A stretch of 64,000 nucleotides of DNA from contig CAVUOB010000018.1 of assembly GCA_963743035.1 (NCBI GenBank), positions 124,001 through 188,000 on the forward strand. Direction: 5' to 3'. The DNA is from PALSA-911 sp963743035 (GTDB taxonomy: Bacteria > Pseudomonadota > Alphaproteobacteria > Acetobacterales > Acetobacteraceae). Both the position numbers and the translations under genes were made by a program. Position 1 is the first letter of the stretch. Every line of letters starts with the position of its first letter. Positions 26,805 through 35,040 of the stretch are shown piece after piece. Under the pieces are notes generated by a model. It had not been told where the DNA came from. It did not search any database and saw only the letters and a program-made list of their open reading frames with translations.

Positions 26805-27275
26805 TCAGCCCAGCGGCAGGACGTTGGTGTATTTCACCTGGCCGAGCGCGAAGCTGGATTCGATCGAGGCGATGCCCGAGAGGCGCGTGAGCTTGCTCTT
26901 GAGGAACCACTCATAGGCTTCCAGATCGGCCACCACCACGCGCAGCAGATAGTCGCGCGGGCCGGTCATCAGGTAGCACTCCAGCACTTCGGGCCAGTTG
27001 GCGATCGCCTTGTTGAAATGCTCCAGCGCCTCCTCGCGCTGGCTTTCCAGCTTGATCGAGATGAACACGCTGACCGGCAGCCCGACCGCGCGCTGATCGA
27101 GCACCGCGACATAGCGCGCGATCACCCCGGCCTCCTCCAAGGCGCGCACCCGGCGCAGGCAGGGCGAGGCGGACAGGCCGACGCGGGCGGCGAGCTCGGC
27201 GAGGGTCAGCCTGCCGTCGGCCTGCAATTCGGCGAGGATCTTGCGGTCGATCAGGTCGAATTCCCTGGTGCGCAA
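26805..27275 (-). CDS. Lrp/AsnC family transcriptional regulator
   Basis: 156 residues from a TTG at 27275 with AGGGTGA upstream. This start gives the usual family length; a GTG at 27323 would add 16 residues. The winged helix-turn-helix is FDLIDRKILAELQADGRLTL with LAARVGLSASPCLRRVRAL, followed by an RAM ligand-binding domain (VLECYLMTGPRDYLLRVVV). It is divergent from the E1 gene at 27427, which it probably controls in response to an amino or keto acid. The pair recalls mdeR-mdeB of Pseudomonas. Confidence 0.9.
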   Translation of the reverse strand: MRTREFDLIDRKILAELQADGRLTLAELAARVGLSASPCLRRVRALEEAGVIARYVAVLDQRAVGLPVSVFISIKLESQREEALEHFNKAIANWPEVLECYLMTGPRDYLLRVVVADLEAYEWFLKSKLTRLSGIASIESSFALGQVKYTNVLPLG

Positions 27276-27326
27276 TCTTTCACCCTGCGTTGTCGGATCC
27301 TGGGCGGAATCTGCCTCATTCACCAA

Positions 27327-27343
27327 GTATTCTGGATGAATAC
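27327..27343. promoter_or_regulatory. Candidate Lrp-type operator between the divergent genes
   Basis: Perfect inverted repeat GTATTC-TGGAT-GAATAC, 6-bp arms with a 5-bp spacer. It lies 52 bp from the regulator's TTG and 84 bp from the E1 start. Size and symmetry fit Lrp-family half-sites. No binding is shown. Confidence 0.5.
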
Positions 27344-27426
27344 GGCAGCAAACGCCAGAAGGACGATGCGATAAAGCTTCCCGCCCGCGCCGCCGATCGC
27401 CCGGCGCGGAGGGGGAATGTCCGATC

Positions 27427-29835
27427 ATGAATCACCACAGCCTCTCATCCAACCGCCCGCTCGCCGGTGACGACCTGGCCGTTCTGGCCGCGCTGGAGCG
27501 CAAGATCCTCTGGCTGGCGAGCTGGACGATCCACAATGCCAACCATCTGCGCGAGAGCCGCGACGGGCTGAAGGTCGGCGGGCATCAGGCCTCCTGCGCC
27601 TCGCTCAGCACCATCATGACGGCGCTCTATCTCGGCGCGCTCCGGCCGCAGGATCGCGTGGCGGTCAAGCCACATGCCTCGCCGGTGTTCCACGCCATTC
27701 AGTATCTGCTGGGCCAGCAGAGCCGGGCGAAGCTGGAGGGGTTCCGCGCGCTCGACGGCGCGCAGAGCTACCCGTCGCGTACCAAGGACGTGGACGACGT
27801 CGATTTCTCCACCGGCTCGGTCGGCCTCGGCGTGGCGCAGACGCTGTTCGCCTCGCTGGCGCAGGATTACCTGCGCGCGCACGCGCTCGGCACCGAACGG
27901 CCGGAAGGGCGGATGATCGCGCTGGTCGGCGATGCCGAGATGGACGAGGGCAACATCTTCGAGGCCATTCTCGAAGGCTGGAAGCAGGGGCTGCGCAATT
28001 GCTGGTGGGTGATCGACTACAACCGCCAGAGCCTGGACGCCGTCGTGCGCGAGGGGCTTTGGGCGCGCTACGAGGCGTTGTTCCGCGCCTTCGGCTGGGA
28101 CGTGGTGATCGTCAAATACGGCACGCTGCAGCGCGCCGCCTTCGCCGAGCCGGGCGGCGAGCGGCTGCGCGGCTGGATCGACACCTGCCCGAACCAGCTT
28201 TACTCGGCCCTGGTGTTCCAGGGCGGGGCGGCGTGGCGCAAGCGGCTGTCGGCGGAGTTTGCCGATGACGCCGACGCGCTGGCGTTGATCGAGGGCCGCT
28301 CGGACGACGAGCTGGCGGCATTGATGAACAATCTGGGCGGCCATGATCTGCCGACCCTGCTCGAGGCGTTCGGCGGTATCGACCACGACCGACCGGTCTG
28401 TTTCATCTGCTACACCATCAAGGGCATGGGCCTGCCGCTGGCGGGCCACAAGGACAACCATGCCGGGCTGATGAACCTGGCCCAGATGGAGCAGCTGCGC
28501 GCCCGCATGGCGGTGCGCGAGGGCCATGAATGGGACCGCTTCGAGGGGCTGGGGCTGCCGGAGCGCGTGTTGCAGGGCTTCCTCGACCGCGTCGGCTTCG
28601 CGCAGGGCGGGCCGCGCCGCCACCGTGCCGCCCGCATCGCCGCCCCCGCGCAGCTGGCGGTGAAGATCACGCCGACGATGTCGACCCAGATGGGCTTCGG
28701 CGCCATCCTCAACGAGCTCGGCAAGCAGCAGGACGCATTTGCCGCCCGCGTCGTCACCACCTCGCCGGACGTGACGGTCTCGACCAATCTCGGCGGCTGG
28801 GTAAACCGGCGCGGGCTGTTCGCCCGCCAGCCGATGGCCGACACGTTCAAGAGCGAGCGCATCCCGTCGACCTTCAACTGGGATTTCTCGCCGCGCGGCC
28901 AGCACATGGAGCTCGGCATCGCCGAGATGAACCTGTTCATCCTGCTCTCGGCCCTGGGCCTGTCGCATTCGCTGCATGGCGAGCGGCTGATCCCGATCGG
29001 CACGCTGTATGACCCGTTCATCTGCCGCGGCCTCGATGCGCTGAACTATGCCTGCTACCAGGACGCCCGCTTCATCCTGGTGGCGACGCCGTCCGGCATC
29101 TCGCTGGCCCCCGAGGGCGGCGCGCATCAGTCGATCTCCTCGCCGCTGATCGGCATGGCGCAGCCGGGCCTGGCCTCGTTCGAGCCGGCTTTCGTCGATG
29201 AGCTGGCCGCGATACTGGGCTGGAGCTTCGACTACGTGCAGAACGAGGGGGCGCCCGCGCCGGAGGACCTGCTGGCCGACGCCAAGGGGGGCTCGGTCTA
29301 TCTGCGGCTCTCCACCCGGCCCATCGAGCAGCCGCAGCGCAACATCGACGCCGCGCTGCGCGCGGACATCCTCGCCGGCGGCTACTGGCTGCGCCGGCCA
29401 GGGCCGAATTGCGAGCTGGTGGTGGTCTACACCGGCACCGTCGCGCCGGAGGCGATCCAGGCGGTCGGGCTGCTCGCCGAGGATCGCCGCGATATCGGCC
29501 TGCTCGCCGTTACCTCGGCGGACCGGCTGAAGGCCGGCTGGACCGCGGCCGCCCGGGCGCGCGAGGCCGGCGATGGCGACATGCGCAGCCATGTCGAGGC
29601 CCTGCTCGGCGCGTTGCCGCCGCATTGCGCGCTGGTGACGGTGCTCGACGGCCATCCGGCGACGCTGTCCTGGCTGGGCGGGGTGCGCGGGCAGAAGGTG
29701 CGTCCGCTCGGGGTCGAGCAGTTCGGCCAGACCGGCTCGATCGCCGATCTCTACCGTCGATATGGCATCGACGCGGCCGCCATCGTCGCCGCCGCGCAGT
29801 CGGTGGCGCCCGGGCGGCCGGCGCGGCACCGCTGA
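27427..29835 (+). CDS. 2-oxoacid dehydrogenase E1 component, homodimeric AceE/MdeB type
   Basis: 802 residues. The TPP site is VGDAEMDEGNIFEAILEGWK and further NCWWVIDYNRQSLD, a variant of the GDG-x-N motif. ICYTIKGMGLPLAGHKDNHA and the second-domain ELGIAEMN are typical of AceE-like E1 proteins. The C-terminal transketolase domain ends in GVEQFGQTGSIADLYRRYGID, as in AceE. It decarboxylates a 2-oxoacid onto a lipoyl E2. No E2 or E3 gene is adjacent, and it is slightly shorter than AceE (about 890). In Pseudomonas, mdeB encodes a 2-oxobutyrate-preferring E1 next to an Lrp regulator, so 2-oxobutyrate is a plausible substrate. Confidence 0.87.
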   Translation: MNHHSLSSNRPLAGDDLAVLAALERKILWLASWTIHNANHLRESRDGLKVGGHQASCASLSTIMTALYLGALRPQDRVAVKPHASPVFHAIQYLLGQQSRAKLEGFRALDGAQSYPSRTKDVDDVDFSTGSVGLGVAQTLFASLAQDYLRAHALGTERPEGRMIALVGDAEMDEGNIFEAILEGWKQGLRNCWWVIDYNRQSLDAVVREGLWARYEALFRAFGWDVVIVKYGTLQRAAFAEPGGERLRGWIDTCPNQLYSALVFQGGAAWRKRLSAEFADDADALALIEGRSDDELAALMNNLGGHDLPTLLEAFGGIDHDRPVCFICYTIKGMGLPLAGHKDNHAGLMNLAQMEQLRARMAVREGHEWDRFEGLGLPERVLQGFLDRVGFAQGGPRRHRAARIAAPAQLAVKITPTMSTQMGFGAILNELGKQQDAFAARVVTTSPDVTVSTNLGGWVNRRGLFARQPMADTFKSERIPSTFNWDFSPRGQHMELGIAEMNLFILLSALGLSHSLHGERLIPIGTLYDPFICRGLDALNYACYQDARFILVATPSGISLAPEGGAHQSISSPLIGMAQPGLASFEPAFVDELAAILGWSFDYVQNEGAPAPEDLLADAKGGSVYLRLSTRPIEQPQRNIDAALRADILAGGYWLRRPGPNCELVVVYTGTVAPEAIQAVGLLAEDRRDIGLLAVTSADRLKAGWTAAARAREAGDGDMRSHVEALLGALPPHCALVTVLDGHPATLSWLGGVRGQKVRPLGVEQFGQTGSIADLYRRYGIDAAAIVAAAQSVAPGRPARHR

Positions 29836-30599
29836 CCGCGGTCCGGGCGGGCGGGGGCAGCCAGGGCGCCACCGACTGCGCGGCGGCGGTTCGCGCGCGC
29901 CGGCGGGCGCTGGCGCCGGGAATCCGCGCAACGGCAGGCCATCTTTCGCCAGGCGCCTGACGCGGGCTTCGCGCGGCATCCACGGGAGGGCTTTGCGTCC
30001 GCGGCGCGGTCCCTGGAATGGGGCGAGGCCATCTCCCGGCGTGCCGGATGGCCGGGTTTGGCCGCCGGATCGTGTTATGCCACCTTTCGCCCCGGGACCC
30101 GGGGGCGCGAGACCCTGGGGGCTGGGGTTCCGCGCCGCAGGCGATTGTCCCGGCCTGCGATCATGGCATCTGGGCGTTGCACGACGTTTGCACAGGCTTT
30201 GAGAAGAATCGAAATCACAAGTAACAGATAGTGTCCAAGATATAAAAAAGTCAACCTCTACTTCCCGATGGCCCAGGTTGGCATAATATGCTTACTTTCG
30301 GTTGTGGGGCACTGACGGCTGCGGTTCGGCCGCAGCGCTGCGACAAAGCGAATACTTATTTGATGCTACGCTGATAATTATATCGATCCGGGTTAAATTA
30401 ATTCAATTGACAGATGATTTGACGAAAAAAATACACTCCTTGCTGTCCTGGGGGCTATCCTCGGGCGGAGGCGTTGCCGGTTCCGGGCGGCGGCGGATGC
30501 CGGCGGATGCAACCTCGCGTCGACCGGCACATCTCAATTTAACCTTGATACAGCTAATGTTAGAAGTTCATGGTTGACCGATACTGGAAGGTGCAATCC
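29836..30599. other. Intergenic region upstream of the pterin/c-di-GMP locus
   Basis: 764 bp without a recognisable gene. The first 350 bp are GC-rich; from about 30200 the sequence turns markedly AT-rich for this genome. It contains a hairpin GCTGCGG-TTCGG-CCGCAGC (30318-30336). A possible sigma-70 pair is TTGACA (30407-30412) and TACACT (30432-30437), but the 19-bp spacing is long. The region may hold the promoter and 5' leader for the gene at 30600. Confidence 0.45.
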
Positions 30600-31130
30600 A
30601 TGGCCAATGACAATCTTTTTCGCCGACAGTTTGCCGCCATTTTGATCGCCGGCGTGCCGGCCTCGATTTTATTGCGAACCAAATCCGCATCCGCGTTGCA
30701 AGTGCCCAGCGGCAAGGCAATCCTGACCGTGAGCGGCGCGATCTCCGTCACCAATCATCTGAACGAGGCGATCTTCGACCGCGCGATGCTGGAAGCGCTG
30801 GGTATGGAGGCGATCACGACGAACACGCCCTGGAGCAAGGGGCCGGTCCGGTTTGAAGGCGTGCGGATGGATTTGCTGATGCAGGTGGTGGGGGCGAAGG
30901 GATCCTTCGTGACCGCGTACTCCCTGAACGATTACATCACCAAGCTGCCCATCTCCGACTTCGCGCGGTTCAAGCCGATCCTGGCGCTGAAACGGAACGG
31001 CGAATACATGCCGGTCCGCGACAAGGGGCCGTTGTTCATCGTGTACCCGTATGACAGCGATCCCGTGCTGCAGCAGCAGGCCTACTACAATCGATCCGCC
31101 TGGCAGATCGCCAGCATGGTTGTCGAATAA
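30600..31130 (+). CDS. pruR: Secreted pterin-binding-type protein (molybdopterin-fold, no cysteine), PruR-like
   Basis: 176 residues from ATG 30600; an upstream in-frame ATG at 30570 is less likely. The N-terminus has FRRQFAAILIAGVPASILL, a Sec or Tat signal, so the mature protein is periplasmic. The rest (ILTVSGAI, FDRAMLEALGM, FEGVRMDLLMQVVG, VYPYD, YYNRSAWQIASMVVE) follows the sulfite-oxidase-type molybdopterin-binding fold (PF00174-like). There is no cysteine at all, so the molybdenum-ligand cysteine is missing and catalysis is unlikely. In Agrobacterium, PruR of this fold binds pterins and controls the GGDEF-EAL protein DcpA. Here the next gene on the same strand, 120 bp on, encodes just such a protein. 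Confidence 0.75.
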   Translation: MANDNLFRRQFAAILIAGVPASILLRTKSASALQVPSGKAILTVSGAISVTNHLNEAIFDRAMLEALGMEAITTNTPWSKGPVRFEGVRMDLLMQVVGAKGSFVTAYSLNDYITKLPISDFARFKPILALKRNGEYMPVRDKGPLFIVYPYDSDPVLQQQAYYNRSAWQIASMVVE

Positions 31131-31250
31131 ACGGCTGGAAAGGCGTGAGTACCTGTTTGACCCCGACGGTGCAAGCCTGCTTACACGAGACTGGATCTGT
31201 CGGGGAGATCCAATAAATCGTAGAGAACATGACAGCGGGAATTTGATCCA

Positions 31251-33590
31251 ATGAGTGGAAGGGGCCGGATATTCACTCAAGTCCTGAAATACGGGGTCAT
31301 GTGCCTAACCGCGCTTCTCGTGGTCTCGGCGATTTATACTTCCATGTTGATCTCGGAACGGCAGGGGGCCCTGCGGGACGTATCGCGCTACAATGCCACC
31401 TGGTTGGTCGCCCAGGCGGCGTTGGAGGTGAGCCGGCTGACCGCCGTCCTCGCGGCTTTCGATGGGCCGGACGGGGAGGGCAGCGTCGACGAGGTGCAAC
31501 TGCGGCTCGACATCGTCGCCAACCGGGTGAAGATCCTGACGGAAGGCGATCAGGGGGCGTTCATCCGCAGTCGGGCGGACCTGAAGGCCACCGTGGCCGA
31601 GCTGGAGAACGCGGTCAATTTTTCAACGCCGATCATCGAGAGCCTGAAGCCGCACGGCTCGACGGCGGAGGTTTATGCCGTCTTCTTTCCGCTGCTGGCC
31701 AAGCTCAACCGGCTGGCCGCTTCCGTGCACGAGCGGGGCGCGGAGCTGGTTACCGCGGACCTGCAGAATCTCGGCAAGCTGAACCGGATTTTCTCGGCCC
31801 TGCTCGCCGGGCTCATTCTGTGCGGCTTCTGCCTCATCGCATTCGCGAGACTGAGCTACAAGATGCTCGAGGCCGCGCACTACCAGGTGCATAGTCTCGT
31901 CAGCGACCTGCATGTCCAGAACACGCGGTTCGACGCGGCCCTGAACAACATGTCCCAGGGCCTGTGCATGGGCACGGGCAGCTTCAAGCTCGTCGTCTGC
32001 AACGACCGCTTCCGGGAGATGTTCGGGCTGCGGCAGGAGGTGGCGCCCGGCACCAGCATGCACGATCTGTACGAGGCGATGGCCGAGCACGGGAAGGTTT
32101 CGCCGGAATTCGTCCAGCGGCTCATCGTCAAGCACACCAATCTCATTGCCGGCGGCGCATCTGCGCGGGTCCTGCACGAGGAGCAGGGGCGGTCGCTCGC
32201 GCTGATGCACGAGCCGATGCAGGATGGCGGCTGGGTGACGACCTACGAGGACATTACCGAGCAGAGGAGGGCCGAGGCCCGCGTCACCTTCATGGCCGAC
32301 CACGACATCCTCACCGGTCTGCCGAACCGGCTGCGGTTCCGCGACCGTCTGTCGCAGGCGATCCCAAATCTGGGCCACTCCCTGACGCAGCTCTCGGTCA
32401 TCTGCCTGGACCTCGACGGATTCAAGCAGATCAATGACAGCCTGGGCCATCCGGCGGGGGATTCCCTGCTCCGGATGGTGGCCGCCCGGCTGCGCAACTG
32501 CACGTCGGAGCGGGACGTTGTCGCCCGCCTGGGCGGCGATGAATTCGTGGTTTTCTGCACCGCGAGCGACCGGCCGCTGGCGATCGACGTGGTGGCGAAG
32601 CGGATCATCGATACCCTCGGCGCGCCCTATGATCTCGATGGCCAGCGAATCACCATCAGCGCCAGCATCGGCATCGCCCAGACGACGGATCCCGCGGAGG
32701 ATCCGGACCTGCTGCTGAAGAATGCCGACATCGCGCTCTACAAGGCCAAGGCCGGCGGCAGGGCGGCGTTCCGGTTCTTCGAACTGACCATGGAAACCGA
32801 GCTTCGCCAGCGCCGCCTGATCGAGCGGGACCTTGGTTCGGCGCTGGAGAACGGGGAGCTGGAACTGCTGTTCCAGCCCTCGTTCGGCCTGCGCACCCGC
32901 AACCTGGCCGGTTTCGAGGCGCTGCTGCGCTGGAACCACCCCACGCGCGGGTTGATTTCGCCGGAGGAGTTCATTCCGATCTCGGAAGACACGGGGATGA
33001 TCCTGCAGATCGGCGCCTGGGTGCTGCGCCAGGCATGCGCGGAAGCGGCGCGATGGCCGGAGCCGAAGCGGGTCGCGGTCAATCTCTCTGCCATCCAGTT
33101 CGAGACCGACCTTGTGGCGGCTGTCACCGACGCGCTGAAGACATCGGGCCTGCCGCCGGAGTTGCTGGAACTGGAAATTACCGAAACCACCCTGATCAAG
33201 GACAATGACCGGGTTCTGCTCACGATGCAGCGGTTGAAGGAGCTCGGCGTTCGCACCGCCCTGGATGATTTCGGCACCGGCTATTCCGCGCTGAGCTACT
33301 TGCGCATGTTCCCGTTCGACAAGATCAAGATCGACCGGGCCTTCGTCAAAGACATCTCCGAGCGCGAGGACAGCCGGGCGATCGTGGCCTCGATCGTCCA
33401 GCTTGCCGCGGCCCTGGGCATGACGACGACCGTCGAGGGCGTCGAACGGGCATCCCAGGTCGCCGCGCTGATGGAAACCGGATGTGACGAGGTTCAGGGA
33501 TTCTTCTTCGGTCATCCGGAGCCGGCCAGACAACTTCACCATTGGTTCGAACAAAAGCTGGAACTCGTCGACCACGGGCTGTTGACATAG
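31251..33590 (+). CDS. dcpA: Membrane GGDEF-EAL protein with periplasmic sensor domain, DcpA-like
   Basis: 779 residues. TM1 is about 11-33, followed by a helical periplasmic domain of about 145 residues and TM2 at about 179-199. A PAS-like domain (about 225-340) ends in TYEDITEQRRAEARV. The GGDEF domain (about 345-505) has an intact RLGGDEF at 426-432. The inhibitory RxxD site is lost: S-E-R-D is found at 419-422. The EAL domain (about 520-765) keeps FEALLRW (EAL 556-558), NLSAIQF, EITET, DDFGTGYS and VEGVE. Both active sites therefore look competent, so it may make and degrade cyclic-di-GMP. The periplasmic domain is the expected docking site for the PruR-like protein. Confidence 0.9.
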   Translation: MSGRGRIFTQVLKYGVMCLTALLVVSAIYTSMLISERQGALRDVSRYNATWLVAQAALEVSRLTAVLAAFDGPDGEGSVDEVQLRLDIVANRVKILTEGDQGAFIRSRADLKATVAELENAVNFSTPIIESLKPHGSTAEVYAVFFPLLAKLNRLAASVHERGAELVTADLQNLGKLNRIFSALLAGLILCGFCLIAFARLSYKMLEAAHYQVHSLVSDLHVQNTRFDAALNNMSQGLCMGTGSFKLVVCNDRFREMFGLRQEVAPGTSMHDLYEAMAEHGKVSPEFVQRLIVKHTNLIAGGASARVLHEEQGRSLALMHEPMQDGGWVTTYEDITEQRRAEARVTFMADHDILTGLPNRLRFRDRLSQAIPNLGHSLTQLSVICLDLDGFKQINDSLGHPAGDSLLRMVAARLRNCTSERDVVARLGGDEFVVFCTASDRPLAIDVVAKRIIDTLGAPYDLDGQRITISASIGIAQTTDPAEDPDLLLKNADIALYKAKAGGRAAFRFFELTMETELRQRRLIERDLGSALENGELELLFQPSFGLRTRNLAGFEALLRWNHPTRGLISPEEFIPISEDTGMILQIGAWVLRQACAEAARWPEPKRVAVNLSAIQFETDLVAAVTDALKTSGLPPELLELEITETTLIKDNDRVLLTMQRLKELGVRTALDDFGTGYSALSYLRMFPFDKIKIDRAFVKDISEREDSRAIVASIVQLAAALGMTTTVEGVERASQVAALMETGCDEVQGFFFGHPEPARQLHHWFEQKLELVDHGLLT

Positions 33591-34078
33591 CAGGGTCGCG
33601 GGATCCTGGCGGCTGTCATGCTGGTGAGGCGGACAGGCGATAACGAGGTCGCATCGTTCCGAATTCGATGCGATGGTGCTGTCTGACGGCCTGGACGCAG
33701 GCCGCGCGCTCGGGCGGTCAACCCGCGACGTCCGGTTCAGATTTTTGGAATCGGATCGTTGAAAAAGTGCCGATTATCCCGTGCCGGGCAGACTCCGGCG
33801 ATTGCGGGGCGTCGATGATCGCGCATTTCCGGCCCGTCGGACCGGCGCGCGGCCCGCTTCCGGCAAGGACCATTGTTCTGTCGTCGCGCCCGTCAATTCA
33901 GGCAGGTTCTGTCAACCGGATCTGGACACTTTGACTGTGCCCGGCTATAGTTTTGCCGTCTGAATTCGTGGACATCCTGGCTGGCCATGAACATGACGGA
34001 GCAGGCCCGAGCCCCATTGCATATCGGGGTGGGGATGGAATTTAGATAAGAAACGAAACTACAGGACGGCGCGATCTC
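33591..34078. other. Intergenic region between the dcpA-like gene and the pterin operon
   Basis: 488 bp with no supported gene. The last 140 bp are AT-richer and probably carry the promoter of the pterin operon. A weak hairpin GCCCC-ATTGCATAT-CGGGGT lies near 34011-34030. I could not recognise a known riboswitch class. Confidence 0.4.
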
Positions 34079-34507
34079 ATGGAAACCTATAAAGAATTCA
34101 GTTTTGAAGCCGCCCACAAGACCGCCCCATTCGAAGGTCTGCATGGGCACACCTTCCGGGTCCGGGTTGTCCTCTCCGGCGCGGCCGACCCGGTATATGG
34201 ATGGTCGCATAATCTCTACGTCGTAGAGGGCGCGATCGACGAAGTGCGCCGTCTGCTCGACCATAAATATCTCAACGATATCGACGGTCTTGCCACCCCC
34301 ACGATCGAGAATGTCTGTATCTGGGTCTGGCGGGAACTGAGCAAATCCCTCGCGGGGATCGAGCGCATCGAGGTGAGCCGGGGTTCGGAAGGCCATGCCG
34401 AAGGCTGCATCCTGCGCGAACCGCCGGCCGGCGCTGCAAATATCGCGCATTCGGCCGGTGCATCCGCTGGCGCCGGGGTCGGAGGCCAGCAGGATCCAGG
34501 GACATGA
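34079..34507 (+). CDS. 6-pyruvoyltetrahydropterin synthase family protein, PTPS-III type
   Basis: 142 residues. Zinc ligands are H13 in FEAAHK and H22/H24 in LHGHTF. The position before HGH reads E19-G-L-H-G-H, the E-x-x-H-G-H motif of PTPS-III, instead of the catalytic cysteine of QueD and true PTPS. D62-H63 (LDHKYLND) and E78 (PTIEN) complete the active site. PTPS-III enzymes cut dihydroneopterin triphosphate to 6-hydroxymethyl-dihydropterin and so replace FolB. That product is the substrate of FolK, whose gene overlaps this one by 4 bp (ATGA). A glycine/alanine-rich tail follows residue 115. Confidence 0.82.
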   Translation: METYKEFSFEAAHKTAPFEGLHGHTFRVRVVLSGAADPVYGWSHNLYVVEGAIDEVRRLLDHKYLNDIDGLATPTIENVCIWVWRELSKSLAGIERIEVSRGSEGHAEGCILREPPAGAANIAHSAGASAGAGVGGQQDPGT

Positions 34508-35040
34508 CGCGGGGCCATTTCATTGGCATCGGCAGCAATGTCGGCGCCAAGGTCCACGTCCCGCAGGCAATTCGCGCCCTGCTTTCCCTGTCCCCGGAAC
34601 TGGCGCTGAGCCGGGTGATCGGGACCCAGCCAAAGGGCATGGTCAGCGCGTCCTCGTTCCTCAATGCCGTCGCCTATCTGCGGACCGATCTGGCCGGCGG
34701 GGAGCTCAAGGGGCAGCTGAACATGATCGAGGGACGGCTCGGACGGGATCGTTCCGACCCGGATCGCGGCCGGAAGGACCGGTGCATCGACCTCGATGTC
34801 CTGCTGTCCGTGCCGGACGGCCCGGCGGAGATCCGGGATGCCCAGGTTTCCAACGAGACTTACTACCGGCCGCAAATGATCGAGCTCATTCACATGCTCG
34901 GTTTTGCCTGTGACATTCCTGCCGAACCCATGGACTATCCGGTCGCGATCGAGTTCGAGGGGCACCTGATCGGCACACGGCCGGTCTGGTTCGGCAATTG
35001 CGGAGAACGGATACGAATGGCGGATTCATGCGAGCAGTGA
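34504..35040 (+). CDS. folK: 6-hydroxymethyl-7,8-dihydropterin pyrophosphokinase (HPPK), divergent
   Basis: 178 residues. The N-terminus FIGIGSNVGAKVHVPQAIRA, FLNAVAYLRTDL, IEGRLGRDRSDPDRGRKDR and IDLDVLL correspond to the HPPK motifs (GSN-x-G, FLN, R-x-x-x-x-x-x-D-x-D), with the two metal-binding aspartates in IDLDVL. The usual GPRTLDLD is changed to RKDRCIDLD. The reaction is transfer of pyrophosphate from ATP to 6-hydroxymethyl-dihydropterin. It overlaps both neighbours, so translation is coupled. It may be a specialised paralogue of a housekeeping FolK elsewhere. Confidence 0.85.
   Translation: MTRGHFIGIGSNVGAKVHVPQAIRALLSLSPELALSRVIGTQPKGMVSASSFLNAVAYLRTDLAGGELKGQLNMIEGRLGRDRSDPDRGRKDRCIDLDVLLSVPDGPAEIRDAQVSNETYYRPQMIELIHMLGFACDIPAEPMDYPVAIEFEGHLIGTRPVWFGNCGERIRMADSCEQ

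Noticed and set aside
27445..29979. 844-residue open frame opposite the E1 gene
   Set aside because: It is antisense to a clear AceE-like gene and made of Arg/Gln/His/Ala-rich low-complexity sequence, the usual product of reading GC-rich DNA on the wrong strand. The same holds for the long frames at 8807-11467, 31623-33575 and 2427-4466.
33591..34078. Folate- or molybdenum-cofactor-type riboswitch before the pterin operon
   Set aside because: The AT-richer leader was inspected, but I found no recognisable conserved core of a known class, only one weak hairpin.
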